Below are positions 55,338-63,475 of a DNA stretch of 64,000 nt, piece by piece. Each line of letters begins with the position of its first letter. The first letter of the stretch is position 1. The notes beneath the pieces were generated by a model. That model searched no databases. It had not been told where the DNA came from and saw nothing but the letters and a program-made list of their open reading frames with translations. The stretch lies in contig JAJYZC010000007.1 in assembly GCA_021800255.1 (NCBI GenBank), positions 40,802 through 104,801 on the forward strand. The letters run 5' to 3'. This stretch comes from Acidobacteriota bacterium. Lineage in GTDB: Bacteria > Acidobacteriota > Terriglobia > Terriglobales > Acidobacteriaceae. The translations under genes and the position numbers were made by a program.

Positions 55338-56603
55338 ATGAGCAGAGACGAAGCCGCCGCGAGCGGCGCAGAAGACGCAGAGAGGCCGGGAGCTCCCGGC
55401 GGCCGGTCTTCATCGCCGGAGCACAAACCGGAGCACAAACCGTTACTTGGGCTCTCCGATCAGCCGCGTGGGCAATCTTCGCCGCCGGACTGGCGGACCT
55501 GGGCGGCGAACACGATTCCGGGAACGGTGTTCGATCAGCCCGAACCCGAAGAGCTGCTCGAGGTGACGGTGATCGTTCCGGCGCGGAACGAGCAGGATTG
55601 CCTGGCCGCGTGCCTTGAATCCCTGGTAAGCCAGTCGGAGGAGATCTTCGCGCTCGGCAAGGATTGGGAGCTCATCGTGGTGGACGACCACTCCAGCGAC
55701 CAAACAAAGGAGATCGCGGAGTCGATTGCGCGCGGCATTGCCGGCGTCAGCGTTCTCGAAGCCGGCGAGCTGGAGCGGGGATGGACGGGCAAGGCCAACG
55801 CGGTATGGACGGCGGCCCGCCGCGCCCGCGGGCGCTGGCTGCTCTTCACCGATGCTGACACCATCCATGAACCGGGCAGCTTGCGCCGCGCCATTCACGA
55901 GGCCGAACGGTACAAAGTGGGTATGCTCAGCTATTCGCCCCGGCAGCTCGTCAGCGGTCTGGCGCAACGGTCGCTGATGCCGCTGATCTTTTCAGAACTG
56001 GCGATGGCCTATCCGCCCGCGAAGGTCTCCGATCCCGCGCAGCGCATCGCCGCGGCCAACGGCCAGTTTCTGCTGGTGGAGCGCGAGGCTTATCGCCGCC
56101 TGGGCGGCCACGCCAGCGTTGGCGGTAAATTGCTCGAAGACGTGGATCTGGCTTTCCTGGCCAAGCGCCGCAGGATCGGTCTCCGTTTCCGCTACGCCGA
56201 TGACGCGCTCTCCGCACGCATGTACCGCACCACCGCGGCCATGTTCGAGGGCTGGAGCAAGAATCTTGCTCTTCTCTTCGGCAATACGCTCACCACGGCC
56301 ATCTGGCGCGCCATCGACTTCGCGCTCCTCTTTGGCCTTCCCGTGCTCGCCCTCGAGCTTTGGAACGCTCGCCTGGCCGTGCGCTCGCTGGAGTGGCTGG
56401 GCGCGGGTTGGATTCTGGCCCTGCTCTGGGTGCGTACCCTCTTCCGCTTTTACCGCCGCGTAGCCAAATCCAACTTTCCCTTTGTCGATTGCGCGCTGTC
56501 CCCGTTGGGCCTGCCGCTCTACGTCTGGCTCCTCTATCGAAGCTGGTTTCAGCACCGCATCCTCAAGCGCGTAAGCTGGAAGGGACGGGAATACAAGGAC
56601 TAG
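55338..56603 (+). CDS. Family 2 glycosyltransferase with C-terminal membrane helices
   Basis: A 421-residue product. After a Ser/Pro-rich N-terminus of about 65 residues, the GT-A domain has TVIVPARNEQDCLA, the nucleotide motif VVDDHSSDQT and the metal DAD of LLFTDADTI (DxD). Two to three membrane helices (about 310-400) and the RVSWKGREY end match CrtQ/HpnB-like glycosyltransferases. It may modify hopanoids or other lipids; no hopanoid gene is adjacent. Its stop codon lies in a heptad array. Confidence 0.82.
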   Translation: MSRDEAAASGAEDAERPGAPGGRSSSPEHKPEHKPLLGLSDQPRGQSSPPDWRTWAANTIPGTVFDQPEPEELLEVTVIVPARNEQDCLAACLESLVSQSEEIFALGKDWELIVVDDHSSDQTKEIAESIARGIAGVSVLEAGELERGWTGKANAVWTAARRARGRWLLFTDADTIHEPGSLRRAIHEAERYKVGMLSYSPRQLVSGLAQRSLMPLIFSELAMAYPPAKVSDPAQRIAAANGQFLLVEREAYRRLGGHASVGGKLLEDVDLAFLAKRRRIGLRFRYADDALSARMYRTTAAMFEGWSKNLALLFGNTLTTAIWRAIDFALLFGLPVLALELWNARLAVRSLEWLGAGWILALLWVRTLFRFYRRVAKSNFPFVDCALSPLGLPLYVWLLYRSWFQHRILKRVSWKGREYKD

Positions 56604-56637
56604 GGACTAGGCAATAGGCATTAGACAATAGGGGCTG
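56596..56637. repeat. Degenerate heptad array over the glycosyltransferase stop
   Basis: Seven-base units: AGGACTA, GGGACTA, GGCAATA, GGCATTA, GACAATA, GGGGCTG. The TAG stop (56601-56603) is inside. Confidence 0.65.
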
Positions 56638-56710
56638 ACGGCCTCGGGCGGCGCGGTCAATTTATGAAGCGTGAGAGGCAACTCAAGCATCTTGAAAGGA
56701 TGAGGCTGGC

Positions 56711-57136
56711 ATGATTTTTCTCACCCGGCGAGCCGTTTTTTCTGCCTCGCATTTCTATTGGAACGAGGCTTGGCCCGCGGAAAAGAACGAGCAGGTCTTC
56801 GGGCGCTGCGCGAACCGGAACGGACACGGGCACAACTACACGCTGGAGGTGACGGTAGCAGGCGAGCCCGACCCGGTGACAGGTTTTGTCGTCGATCTCA
56901 AATGGCTGAAGGAAGTGATGGAGCGCGAGGTCCTGGCAGCCTATGACCATCGCCACCTGAACCTGGAAACGCTGGAGTTTGCCGCGGGAAAGCTGATTCC
57001 AACCACGGAAAACATCGCCATCTCCGCTTGGAACCGCCTGCAGCCGGCGGTGCAGGCCGCCGGAGGCGCGCAGTTGACTCGCGTGCGCGTCTACGAGACG
57101 CCGGAGGTCTTCGCTGAGTATCGAGGCGGACAATGA
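56711..57136 (+). CDS. 6-pyruvoyl-tetrahydropterin-synthase-like protein, copy 1
   Basis: A 141-residue T-fold protein. Zinc ligands His14, His39 and His41 (NGHGHNY), catalytic Cys33 with C-x5-HGH spacing, and Asp79/His80 of the catalytic triad. In QueD (queuosine) the spacing is C-x3-HGH, so this is the biopterin-type signature. It overlaps the next copy by 4 bases (ATGA). Substrate: 7,8-dihydroneopterin triphosphate by family; folE is two genes on. Confidence 0.85.
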   Translation: MIFLTRRAVFSASHFYWNEAWPAEKNEQVFGRCANRNGHGHNYTLEVTVAGEPDPVTGFVVDLKWLKEVMEREVLAAYDHRHLNLETLEFAAGKLIPTTENIAISAWNRLQPAVQAAGGAQLTRVRVYETPEVFAEYRGGQ

Positions 57137-57570
57137 ATGCCCTGACCAGGCCCGCCGCGGCGGGTAAGGCTTATTTCGGCCGCCGCTACCTTCTGAGCGC
57201 CAGCCACCGGCTGCACACCGATGCGCTGACGGCTGAGGAAAACCGCGCGGCTTACGGCAAGTGCAACAACCCACGCGGCCACGGCCATAATTACGTCGTG
57301 GAGGTTCTGGTAGGCGGCGCGGTGGACGCGGAGACGGGAATGGTGGTGAATCTCGCGGACCTGGACGCGGCAGTGAACGCCTGCGTGAGGGAACGCTTCG
57401 ACCACGTGAACCTGAACTTGGACCCGCTGTTTGCACATCAGGTTCCGACCACCGAAAATTTTTGCAGAGCGATCTATTCGCTGCTGCGGGACGCGCTCCC
57501 CGCCGGCAGGCTGGAGCAGGTGCGCGTGGAAGAGACGGAGAACAACTTTTTTGAGTGCTGCGGCGGATGA
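57133..57570 (+). CDS. 6-pyruvoyl-tetrahydropterin-synthase-like protein, copy 2
   Basis: A 145-residue paralog with a notably animal-like sequence: LSASHRL, EENRAAYGKCNNP-RGHGHNYVVEV, DAETGMVVNLADLD. Cys44, Asp90, His91 and Glu135 sit where mammalian PTPS has its triad and substrate Glu. C-x5-HGH spacing again. The ATG overlaps copy 1's stop. Possibly both copies form one mixed oligomer, or one is the reductase-feeding enzyme and the other has changed activity. Confidence 0.87.
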   Translation: MNALTRPAAAGKAYFGRRYLLSASHRLHTDALTAEENRAAYGKCNNPRGHGHNYVVEVLVGGAVDAETGMVVNLADLDAAVNACVRERFDHVNLNLDPLFAHQVPTTENFCRAIYSLLRDALPAGRLEQVRVEETENNFFECCGG

Positions 57571-57682
57571 CGTGCGCAGCAAGGTTATGCGCGCCCAATT
57601 TTGAGCGCGCGAAGAAAGATGGAAGATTCTGCGGTTGAGGCTGCCGGATGGCCTTCATCGGAGAGCAGGAGGAAACCAGACC

Positions 57683-58315
57683 ATGGCGCAACCAGTCGCC
57701 GTCACAAAGCCGATGCGCAGAACGGCCGAAGCGGAAACAGGATTGAGCGCGTTCAGCACTCAGGAACTCTACCGCGAGATTCTCAGCCGCCTGGGCGAGG
57801 ACCCTGCCCGCGATGGCCTCACGTCCACACCAGAACGTATTGAGAAGTCGATGGCCTTTCTCACCAAGGGCTACGGGCAGGACCCCGCGCGCATCCTGCG
57901 CGGCGCGCTCTTTGACGTGGACTACGACGAGATGGTGATCGTGAAGGACATTGAGATGTTCTCGCTCTGCGAGCACCACATGCTGCCCTTCTTCGGCAAG
58001 GTGCACGTGGCCTACATTCCCAAGGGCAGAGTGATCGGCCTCAGCAAAATTGCCCGTCTCGTGGAGGTTTTTGCGCGCCGCTTGCAGGTGCAGGAACGTC
58101 TCACTCGCCAGATCGCCGACGCCATCCAGGAGGCCATCGCGCCCCAGGGCGTGGGCGTGGTCGTCGAGGCCCGCCACCTGTGCATGATGATGCGCGGCAT
58201 TGAGAAGCAGCACTCCTCCACGGTCACCAGCGCCATGGTGGGCTGCTTCCGCCAGAAAGAAACCCGCACCGAGTTCCTCTCCCTGGTGCGCCGGCCTGAA
58301 GCGAGCGGAATCTGA
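57683..58315 (+). CDS. folE: GTP cyclohydrolase I
   Basis: A 210-residue product from the ATG at 57683 (AGGAGG about 10 bases upstream). The zinc ligands Cys96 and His99 ([11 protein letters not shown]) and Cys167 (RHLCMMMRG) are intact; [13 protein letters not shown] and the [10 protein letters not shown] tail are canonical. It makes dihydroneopterin triphosphate from GTP, the common precursor for folate and for the PTPS step encoded upstream. Same-strand with 112 bases to the PTPS genes; probably one operon. Confidence 0.96.
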   Translation: MAQPVAVTKPMRRTAEAETGLSAFSTQELYREILSRLGEDPARDGLTSTPERIEKSMAFLTKGYGQDPARILRGALFDVDYDEMVIVKDIEMFSLCEHHMLPFFGKVHVAYIPKGRVIGLSKIARLVEVFARRLQVQERLTRQIADAIQEAIAPQGVGVVVEARHLCMMMRGIEKQHSSTVTSAMVGCFRQKETRTEFLSLVRRPEASGI

Positions 58316-58405
58316 TTAGATTAGAAGGGTTCCCTGCGGACGCGCAGCCCGGCGCGATCGCCGCATCTTTCTCGGCGCGAGAAATGTTTGCAAAAATGGA
58401 ATGGG

Positions 58406-59296
58406 ATGAACGGACTTCTGGTCGTCGATAAGCCGGCGGGAATCACCAGCCACGACGTAGTAAACCGCCTGCGCCGGATCGCGGGCGAACGCTCTATCGG
58501 CCATCTGGGCACGCTCGATCCCCTGGCCACCGGCGTGCTTCCGCTGCTCACGGGCAAATACACGCGCCTGGCCCAGTATTTTTCCTCTGCGGAGAAGACC
58601 TACACCGGCGGCATTCGTTTTGGATTCTCAACCAGCACCTACGACGCCGAGGGCGAGGCGGACGGACCCGATCGATGGCTGGAATTTGCAGACTCGTTGA
58701 CCCTGGAGCGCATCCGCGGCGCGGCTGCCCGTTTTCACGGCGAGATGGAGCAGATTCCGCCTCCCTACTCCGCCAAAAAGATCGAAGGCCAACCCGCCTA
58801 CAAGCTCGCCCGGCAAGGCAAGCCAGTGGAATTGAAACCGCAGAGGGTTTGCATTCGCGCTTTTCAGATCGGCCCGATGGAAGGCTCCGAGGCCGCCTTC
58901 ACCATCAGCGTCAGCTCCGGAGGTTACGTGCGCTCCGTGGCGCACGAGCTGGGCCGGGAGCTGGGCTGCGGCGCGCACCTCAGCCGCCTGCGGCGCACAG
59001 CGGCCGGCCCATTTACGCTCGCCCAGGCGCACACGCTCGCAGAATTAGAGGCGCTGGCGGGCAATGTCCCGGCCCTCGAAGACCTGTGCGTACACCCGCG
59101 CAATCTATTGCTGCAGATGCCTTCGGTCACCGCCGATGCGCACACTCTCGGCCGCCTCCGCAACGGCGCGCAGGCCAATCTCCCAGAGTTCTCGCAGGCC
59201 CCGCTGGTCAAGGTCTTCGCCAGCCAGCGCGAGCTGGCCGGAATCGCAAAGCGGGTCGCCGGAACGCTCTTCCAGCCGGTGCTCGTGATGGGATGA
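58406..59296 (+). CDS. truB: tRNA pseudouridine-55 synthase
   Basis: A 296-residue product from the ATG at 58406 (MNGLLVVDKPAGITSHDVV); an ATG at 58388 is possible. The catalytic Asp38 is in GHLGTLDPLATGV; YSAKKIEGQPAYKLAR and the C-terminal PUA-like region follow. It isomerises U55 in the T-loop of tRNAs. No strong ribosome binding site. It stands apart from the usual nusA-infB-rbfA cluster. Confidence 0.95.
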   Translation: MNGLLVVDKPAGITSHDVVNRLRRIAGERSIGHLGTLDPLATGVLPLLTGKYTRLAQYFSSAEKTYTGGIRFGFSTSTYDAEGEADGPDRWLEFADSLTLERIRGAAARFHGEMEQIPPPYSAKKIEGQPAYKLARQGKPVELKPQRVCIRAFQIGPMEGSEAAFTISVSSGGYVRSVAHELGRELGCGAHLSRLRRTAAGPFTLAQAHTLAELEALAGNVPALEDLCVHPRNLLLQMPSVTADAHTLGRLRNGAQANLPEFSQAPLVKVFASQRELAGIAKRVAGTLFQPVLVMG

Positions 59297-59322
59297 GAAA
59301 AACAGCTATTAGCTTCCGGCGC

Positions 59323-59961
59323 CTAGCCGCCTTTGTTCAGCAGCGGCTTAAGCGCCGGCAGCAGCGTCGCGGCGATGATCGCCGAGCCTTTTGCAGTGGG
59401 GTGAATGCCGTCAGGCTGGATGGTTCCAGGCACGTGGATCAGATTTTTGTAGATCATGGGCACAAAGGCGGCGGGATGGCGCGCCGCAACCTCGCGGAAC
59501 ATCTGCTGGAACTGCCGGATGTACTGGGGGCCGTAGTTAGGCGGCAGGGTGATGCCGCCGAGCAGCACTCGGATGTGCGCGGCCTGGAGCCTGCTCAGCA
59601 GCTCGTCCAGATTGCGCCGGGTGGCCGTCAGCGGCAGGCCGCGCAGCCCGTCGTTGCCGCCAAACTCCACGATCACCACCGCGGGGTGCAGGCGCAGAAT
59701 GTACGGCAGGCCGGCCAGTGCGTCCTTGGTGGTGGCGCCGCTCGTGCCCCGGTTGAGCACTTTGTAGTGGTAGCCTTGAGAGTTCAGGTCGCGCTGGAGA
59801 AAGGCCGGGTAGGCTTGATCCTGCCGGAGCCCGTACCCCGCTGTGATGCTGTCGCCGTAACAGACCAGGATGTGAGAATCAGTGTGCGGAACGGCCCCAG
59901 CCGGCAAACCGGCCGCAAGCCAAAGGCAAATTGAAACGAAAAGCGCGCGGCCGGCGTCCAC
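59323..59961 (-). CDS. SGNH-family esterase/thioesterase I-like
   Basis: A 212-residue product from the GTG at 59961; the signal peptide is MDAGRALFVSICLWLAAGLP. SGNH blocks: GDSITAGYGL (Ser38), GTSGATTKDA (block II Gly), EFGGNDGLRG (block III Asn) and PDGIHPTAKG (Asp and His). TACACT 6 bases before the GTG predicts a leaderless start. In E. coli, tesA is divergent from ybbA-ybbP; the same arrangement is found here. An upstream extension would come from the heptad array and looks spurious. Confidence 0.88.
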   Translation of the reverse strand: MDAGRALFVSICLWLAAGLPAGAVPHTDSHILVCYGDSITAGYGLRQDQAYPAFLQRDLNSQGYHYKVLNRGTSGATTKDALAGLPYILRLHPAVVIVEFGGNDGLRGLPLTATRRNLDELLSRLQAAHIRVLLGGITLPPNYGPQYIRQFQQMFREVAARHPAAFVPMIYKNLIHVPGTIQPDGIHPTAKGSAIIAATLLPALKPLLNKGG

Positions 59962-59993
59962 AGCAATAGTGTAGCTGGAGAAAAGCCAGACGA

Positions 59994-60035
59994 GGGAAGA
60001 GGGACTAGGGACTAGGGACGAGGGACTAGGGATTT
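59994..60035. repeat. GGGACTA heptad array in the divergent SGNH-ABC region
   Basis: Units: GGGAAGA, GGGACTA, GGGACTA, GGGACGA, GGGACTA, GGGATTT. Close match to the array at 28003-28037. Confidence 0.75.
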
Positions 60036-60062
60036 GATGGACGCGCATAGGAGAGTGGCGGA

Positions 60063-60803
60063 TTGATTGAGGTTTGCGATGCGGCCAAGTGGATTGAGAA
60101 CGGCGCCAGGCGCGTGGAGATTCTCAAAGAAATCTCCTTTGCAATTCCCGCCGGCCAGTTTGTGGCCATCGTGGGCGCCAGCGGCAGCGGCAAGAGCACG
60201 TTGCTGGGGCTGCTGGCCGGACTCGATACGCCCAGCGCCGGCGAAATCTGGCTCGACGGCGTGCCCATCCACAACTTGGCTGAGGCTGAGCTGGCCGCCG
60301 TGCGCGGGCGCAAGATCGGCTTCGTCTTCCAGTCCTACCAACTGATTCAGACGCTCACTGCCCTCGAAAACGTCCTCCTGCCTTACGAACTGAATGTGGA
60401 AGGCAACGGACTGGCGCAGGCTCGCCGTCTGCTCGGCGAAGTGGGCCTTGGCGAGCGCATGGACCACTATCCTATCCAGCTTTCAGGCGGCGAGCAGCAG
60501 CGCGTGGCGCTGGCGCGGGCCTTCGTTGCCGATCCGCCCATCGTGATGGCCGACGAACCCACCGGCAACCTGGACTCAGTGAATGGGCGCATCGTGCTCG
60601 ACTTGCTGCTGGAGCACAACCGGCGCGCCGGCACAACCCTGGTGCTGGTCACGCACGACGCGGAAGTCGCCAGCCGCGCCGGCCGCAAGATCACGCTGAA
60701 AGATGGCCGCATCGTGGAGGACACGCAGCCGTTTTCCCCTCCCCGCAAGACATCCACGCGCAGAGACGGAACTGCGGCCCACAAAGAGGGAAAAAATGGC
60801 TAA
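60063..60803 (+). CDS. ABC transporter ATP-binding protein (LolD/YbbA type)
   Basis: A 246-residue ATPase from a TTG start (AGGAG about 9 bases upstream). Walker A GASGSGKST (38-46), signature LSGGEQQRVALARAF, Walker B IVMADEPTGNLD, and a basic C-terminus. The permease gene overlaps by 8 bases. MacB/LolD-like exporters move lipoproteins, drugs or other envelope molecules; the partner here is a YbbP-type permease. Confidence 0.9.
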   Translation: MIEVCDAAKWIENGARRVEILKEISFAIPAGQFVAIVGASGSGKSTLLGLLAGLDTPSAGEIWLDGVPIHNLAEAELAAVRGRKIGFVFQSYQLIQTLTALENVLLPYELNVEGNGLAQARRLLGEVGLGERMDHYPIQLSGGEQQRVALARAFVADPPIVMADEPTGNLDSVNGRIVLDLLLEHNRRAGTTLVLVTHDAEVASRAGRKITLKDGRIVEDTQPFSPPRKTSTRRDGTAAHKEGKNG

Positions 60804-63384
60804 CCGGGCCTTGAGCTGGCGGCGCGCTGCGGCCATTGCCGGGCGCGATCTGAAGTCAGCGCCGGGCAAATTTTTCTTTGTGGTGGTCTCCGTCGCCGTC
60901 GGCGTCGCCGCGCTGGTGGGCGTGCGCGGCCTCAGCGGCAGCTTCCGCCGCACCCTGGGCGTCCAAGCCCGCGCGCTGATGGCCGCCGATCTCAGCGCAC
61001 GCATCTTCCACGCGCCCACGGCGCAGGAAACCGCCAAAATCTCCGCCATTCTCCGTGAAAACCCCGGAATCGAGACCACCTGGACCACAGAAACCGTCTC
61101 CATGGCTTCCCTGCCCCACAATCCTGTTCCCCTCCTGGTCTCCTTGAAGGCCGTCGATCCCGCGCAGTATCCGTACTATGGAACCGCAGTGCTCGATCCT
61201 GCGATGCCTTTGCGCCAGGCCCTCCTGGGCAACTCGGCGGTGGTGGCCGAGGAGTTTCTCATCCGCATGAACGCGCGTGTGGGCGAAACGCTGCGCCTCG
61301 GCGATCAGGTCTTCCGCATTACTGCGGTTCTTAAGCAGGAGCCGGACCGCATCCTGGCCGGCGTCAGCCTTGGCCCGCGGGTGATGATTTCCCAGGCGGC
61401 TCTCCAGCGCACGGGTTTGCTTGCGCCAGGCAGCCGCGCAGGCTGGCGGCTGCTGGTCAAGCTGCCGCAGACAGCGCCGCATGGCCTCTCCGCTGATGCT
61501 GAGCTCTCTGCTGTGCGCGCGCAGCTCGAATCCGCGCTGCCCGGCGCTCAGGTGATGGACTATCGTGAAGGCAATCCCGCCCTCACGCGCGGACTCGACC
61601 ACGCCACCGCCATGCTGAGCCTCATCTGCCTGGTAGCCATGGTGCTGGGCGCAATCGGCGTGGCTATGGCCATGCATGCCCACCTCGGCCAGCGCATGGA
61701 TATGCTCGCCATCCTCAAGGCCCTGGGCGCTGACTCCGCCGATCTGCTGCGCATCTTTCTTTTGCAGACCCTCGGTTTGGGTTTGGCCGGCGCGCTTCTC
61801 GGCGTGGGCGCCGGGGTGGCCGTCATGGCGGCTCTGCCTGCGGCCTTCGCCCATCTGGTTCATCTCCATACCACCCTCGTCTTTCCCTGGCGCTCGGTGC
61901 TCGCCGGTCTGGGCACGGGACTGCTCACTACCCTGCTCTTCTGTTTGCCGCCGCTCCTCGATGTTCGCGCCGTCCGTCCCGTCTCTGTTCTGCGCCGGCT
62001 CGTCGAGCATCCTGCTGCCGGTTTCACCGGCTGGCTCGCCCGCTGCTGGGCGCGGCGTCTGCAACTCGCCCTCGCCGCCTTTGCGGTCGTGGCCCTGGGC
62101 GCCATCGCCTGGGCTCTCTCTGACTCGGCCACCGTGGGCAAATGGTTTGCGCTGCTGCTCACCGCTGCTCTTCTAGTGCTGCTGGCCCTGGCCTGGGCGG
62201 CTCTGCGCGCGGTGCATTCTCTGCTCGACCGCACGCGCCTCCGCTTACCGCCATCGCTGCGCCACGGCCTGGCCAATCTTTACCGCCCTGGCAATCAATC
62301 CTCCGCGGTGCTGGCGGCGCTGGGCGCGGGGGTAATGCTGATTCTCGCGGTTTATCTCATGCAGGCCGATCTGCTGCGTGACCTGCGCGAAACCGCCTCG
62401 CCCAAGCTGCCCAATGTCTTCCTCGTGGATGTGCGCACCAGCCAGGTTCCGGGCGTGAAGGCTTTCTTCGCGCGCCAGCCAGGCGTCACGCGGCCGTTGG
62501 ATCTGATCCCCATCGTGATCGGCCGTTTTCGCTCCCTCAACGGAACCCCTGTCCGGCAGCTCAAGGACCATCATTTTCCCCGGCGCATGTTGGAGAGCGC
62601 CGAGCTCAGTTGGGCGGACGCTCCGCTCGCCGGCGACAAAGTAATCCACGGCGCGTGGTGGACGAGCGCCAACGCCGCTGAAATCGCCGTCAGTGAGGAC
62701 GCCGCCAAACGGCTGCACTTGGCCGCCGGCTCCTCCGTTGATCTGGAGACCGGCGGGACGGACCGCAGCCTGCGGGTAGCCGCTATCTACCGGGCCGACG
62801 GCTTCCACCTGGGCGCGCGCGTCTGGTTTGTGCTGCCCTCCGGCCAAGCTCAGAACCAGCCCTCCACCTGGTACGGCGGCGCGCATATGGTTCCCGGACA
62901 GGTGGCCGGGATGGAGCGCGCCTTCTTCGCGGCCTATCCCACCATCAGCGTTGTCAACGTGGCCGATGTGCTCACGCGCATCGAGAACGTAGTCGATCAA
63001 ATCACTTTTGTGATTCGCCTGCTGGCCGCGTTCTCCATTTTGGCCGGCCTCGCCATTCTCGCCACCAGCATTGCCGGCACGCGCTTCCGCCGCATGCAGG
63101 AGGCAGTTGTGCTGAAAACACTGGGCGCCACGCGCATGAGGATTGTGCGCACCTACAGCGTCGAGTTCAGCTTTCTCGGCCTGCTGGGCGGCGCGACCGG
63201 CGTGGTCTTTGCCAACCTGCTCGCGCACGTGCTTTTGCACCGGCTCGATGTAGCCTTCCACTTCGAGTGGGGCGCCACGCTGATCGCCCTCGCCGGAACC
63301 GCGCTGCTGGCTACAGCCACCGGCTGGATCGCCAGCTACCGCATTCTTGGCCTCCGGCCGCTGGAAGTCTTGCGCGAAGAGTAG
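60796..63384 (+). CDS. FtsX-like permease (YbbP type)
   Basis: An 862-residue product from the ATG at 60796 (GAGGGA upstream; overlaps the ATPase by 8 bases). Membrane segments cluster at residues 20-42, in a central group (about 270-490) and at the C-terminus (about 745-850), around two large periplasmic domains. The repeated FtsX regions (ALGADSADLLRIFLLQTLGLG and TLGATRMRIVRTYSVEFSFL) are seen in both halves, as in YbbP. It works with the preceding ATPase. Confidence 0.9.
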   Translation: MANRALSWRRAAAIAGRDLKSAPGKFFFVVVSVAVGVAALVGVRGLSGSFRRTLGVQARALMAADLSARIFHAPTAQETAKISAILRENPGIETTWTTETVSMASLPHNPVPLLVSLKAVDPAQYPYYGTAVLDPAMPLRQALLGNSAVVAEEFLIRMNARVGETLRLGDQVFRITAVLKQEPDRILAGVSLGPRVMISQAALQRTGLLAPGSRAGWRLLVKLPQTAPHGLSADAELSAVRAQLESALPGAQVMDYREGNPALTRGLDHATAMLSLICLVAMVLGAIGVAMAMHAHLGQRMDMLAILKALGADSADLLRIFLLQTLGLGLAGALLGVGAGVAVMAALPAAFAHLVHLHTTLVFPWRSVLAGLGTGLLTTLLFCLPPLLDVRAVRPVSVLRRLVEHPAAGFTGWLARCWARRLQLALAAFAVVALGAIAWALSDSATVGKWFALLLTAALLVLLALAWAALRAVHSLLDRTRLRLPPSLRHGLANLYRPGNQSSAVLAALGAGVMLILAVYLMQADLLRDLRETASPKLPNVFLVDVRTSQVPGVKAFFARQPGVTRPLDLIPIVIGRFRSLNGTPVRQLKDHHFPRRMLESAELSWADAPLAGDKVIHGAWWTSANAAEIAVSEDAAKRLHLAAGSSVDLETGGTDRSLRVAAIYRADGFHLGARVWFVLPSGQAQNQPSTWYGGAHMVPGQVAGMERAFFAAYPTISVVNVADVLTRIENVVDQITFVIRLLAAFSILAGLAILATSIAGTRFRRMQEAVVLKTLGATRMRIVRTYSVEFSFLGLLGGATGVVFANLLAHVLLHRLDVAFHFEWGATLIALAGTALLATATGWIASYRILGLRPLEVLREE

Positions 63385-63475
63385 AAGCCGCGCCGGCGCA
63401 GTTACGCCGCCTGCGCGTTCTTGGCCGCCCACAGCGCGAACACAAATTGCGCCGGCTCGACGAAAGGCTGCGCCG

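Noticed and set aside
59962..60048. Longer N-terminus for the SGNH esterase
   Set aside because: The extra residues (PSSLVPSPSSLV) are translated heptad repeats, and the signal peptide begins only at the GTG at 59961.
60856..63432. Two long open frames opposite the permease gene
   Set aside because: Composition (Gly/Arg/Gln-rich, no hydrophobic pattern) and the intact FtsX permease on the plus strand mark them as shadows.
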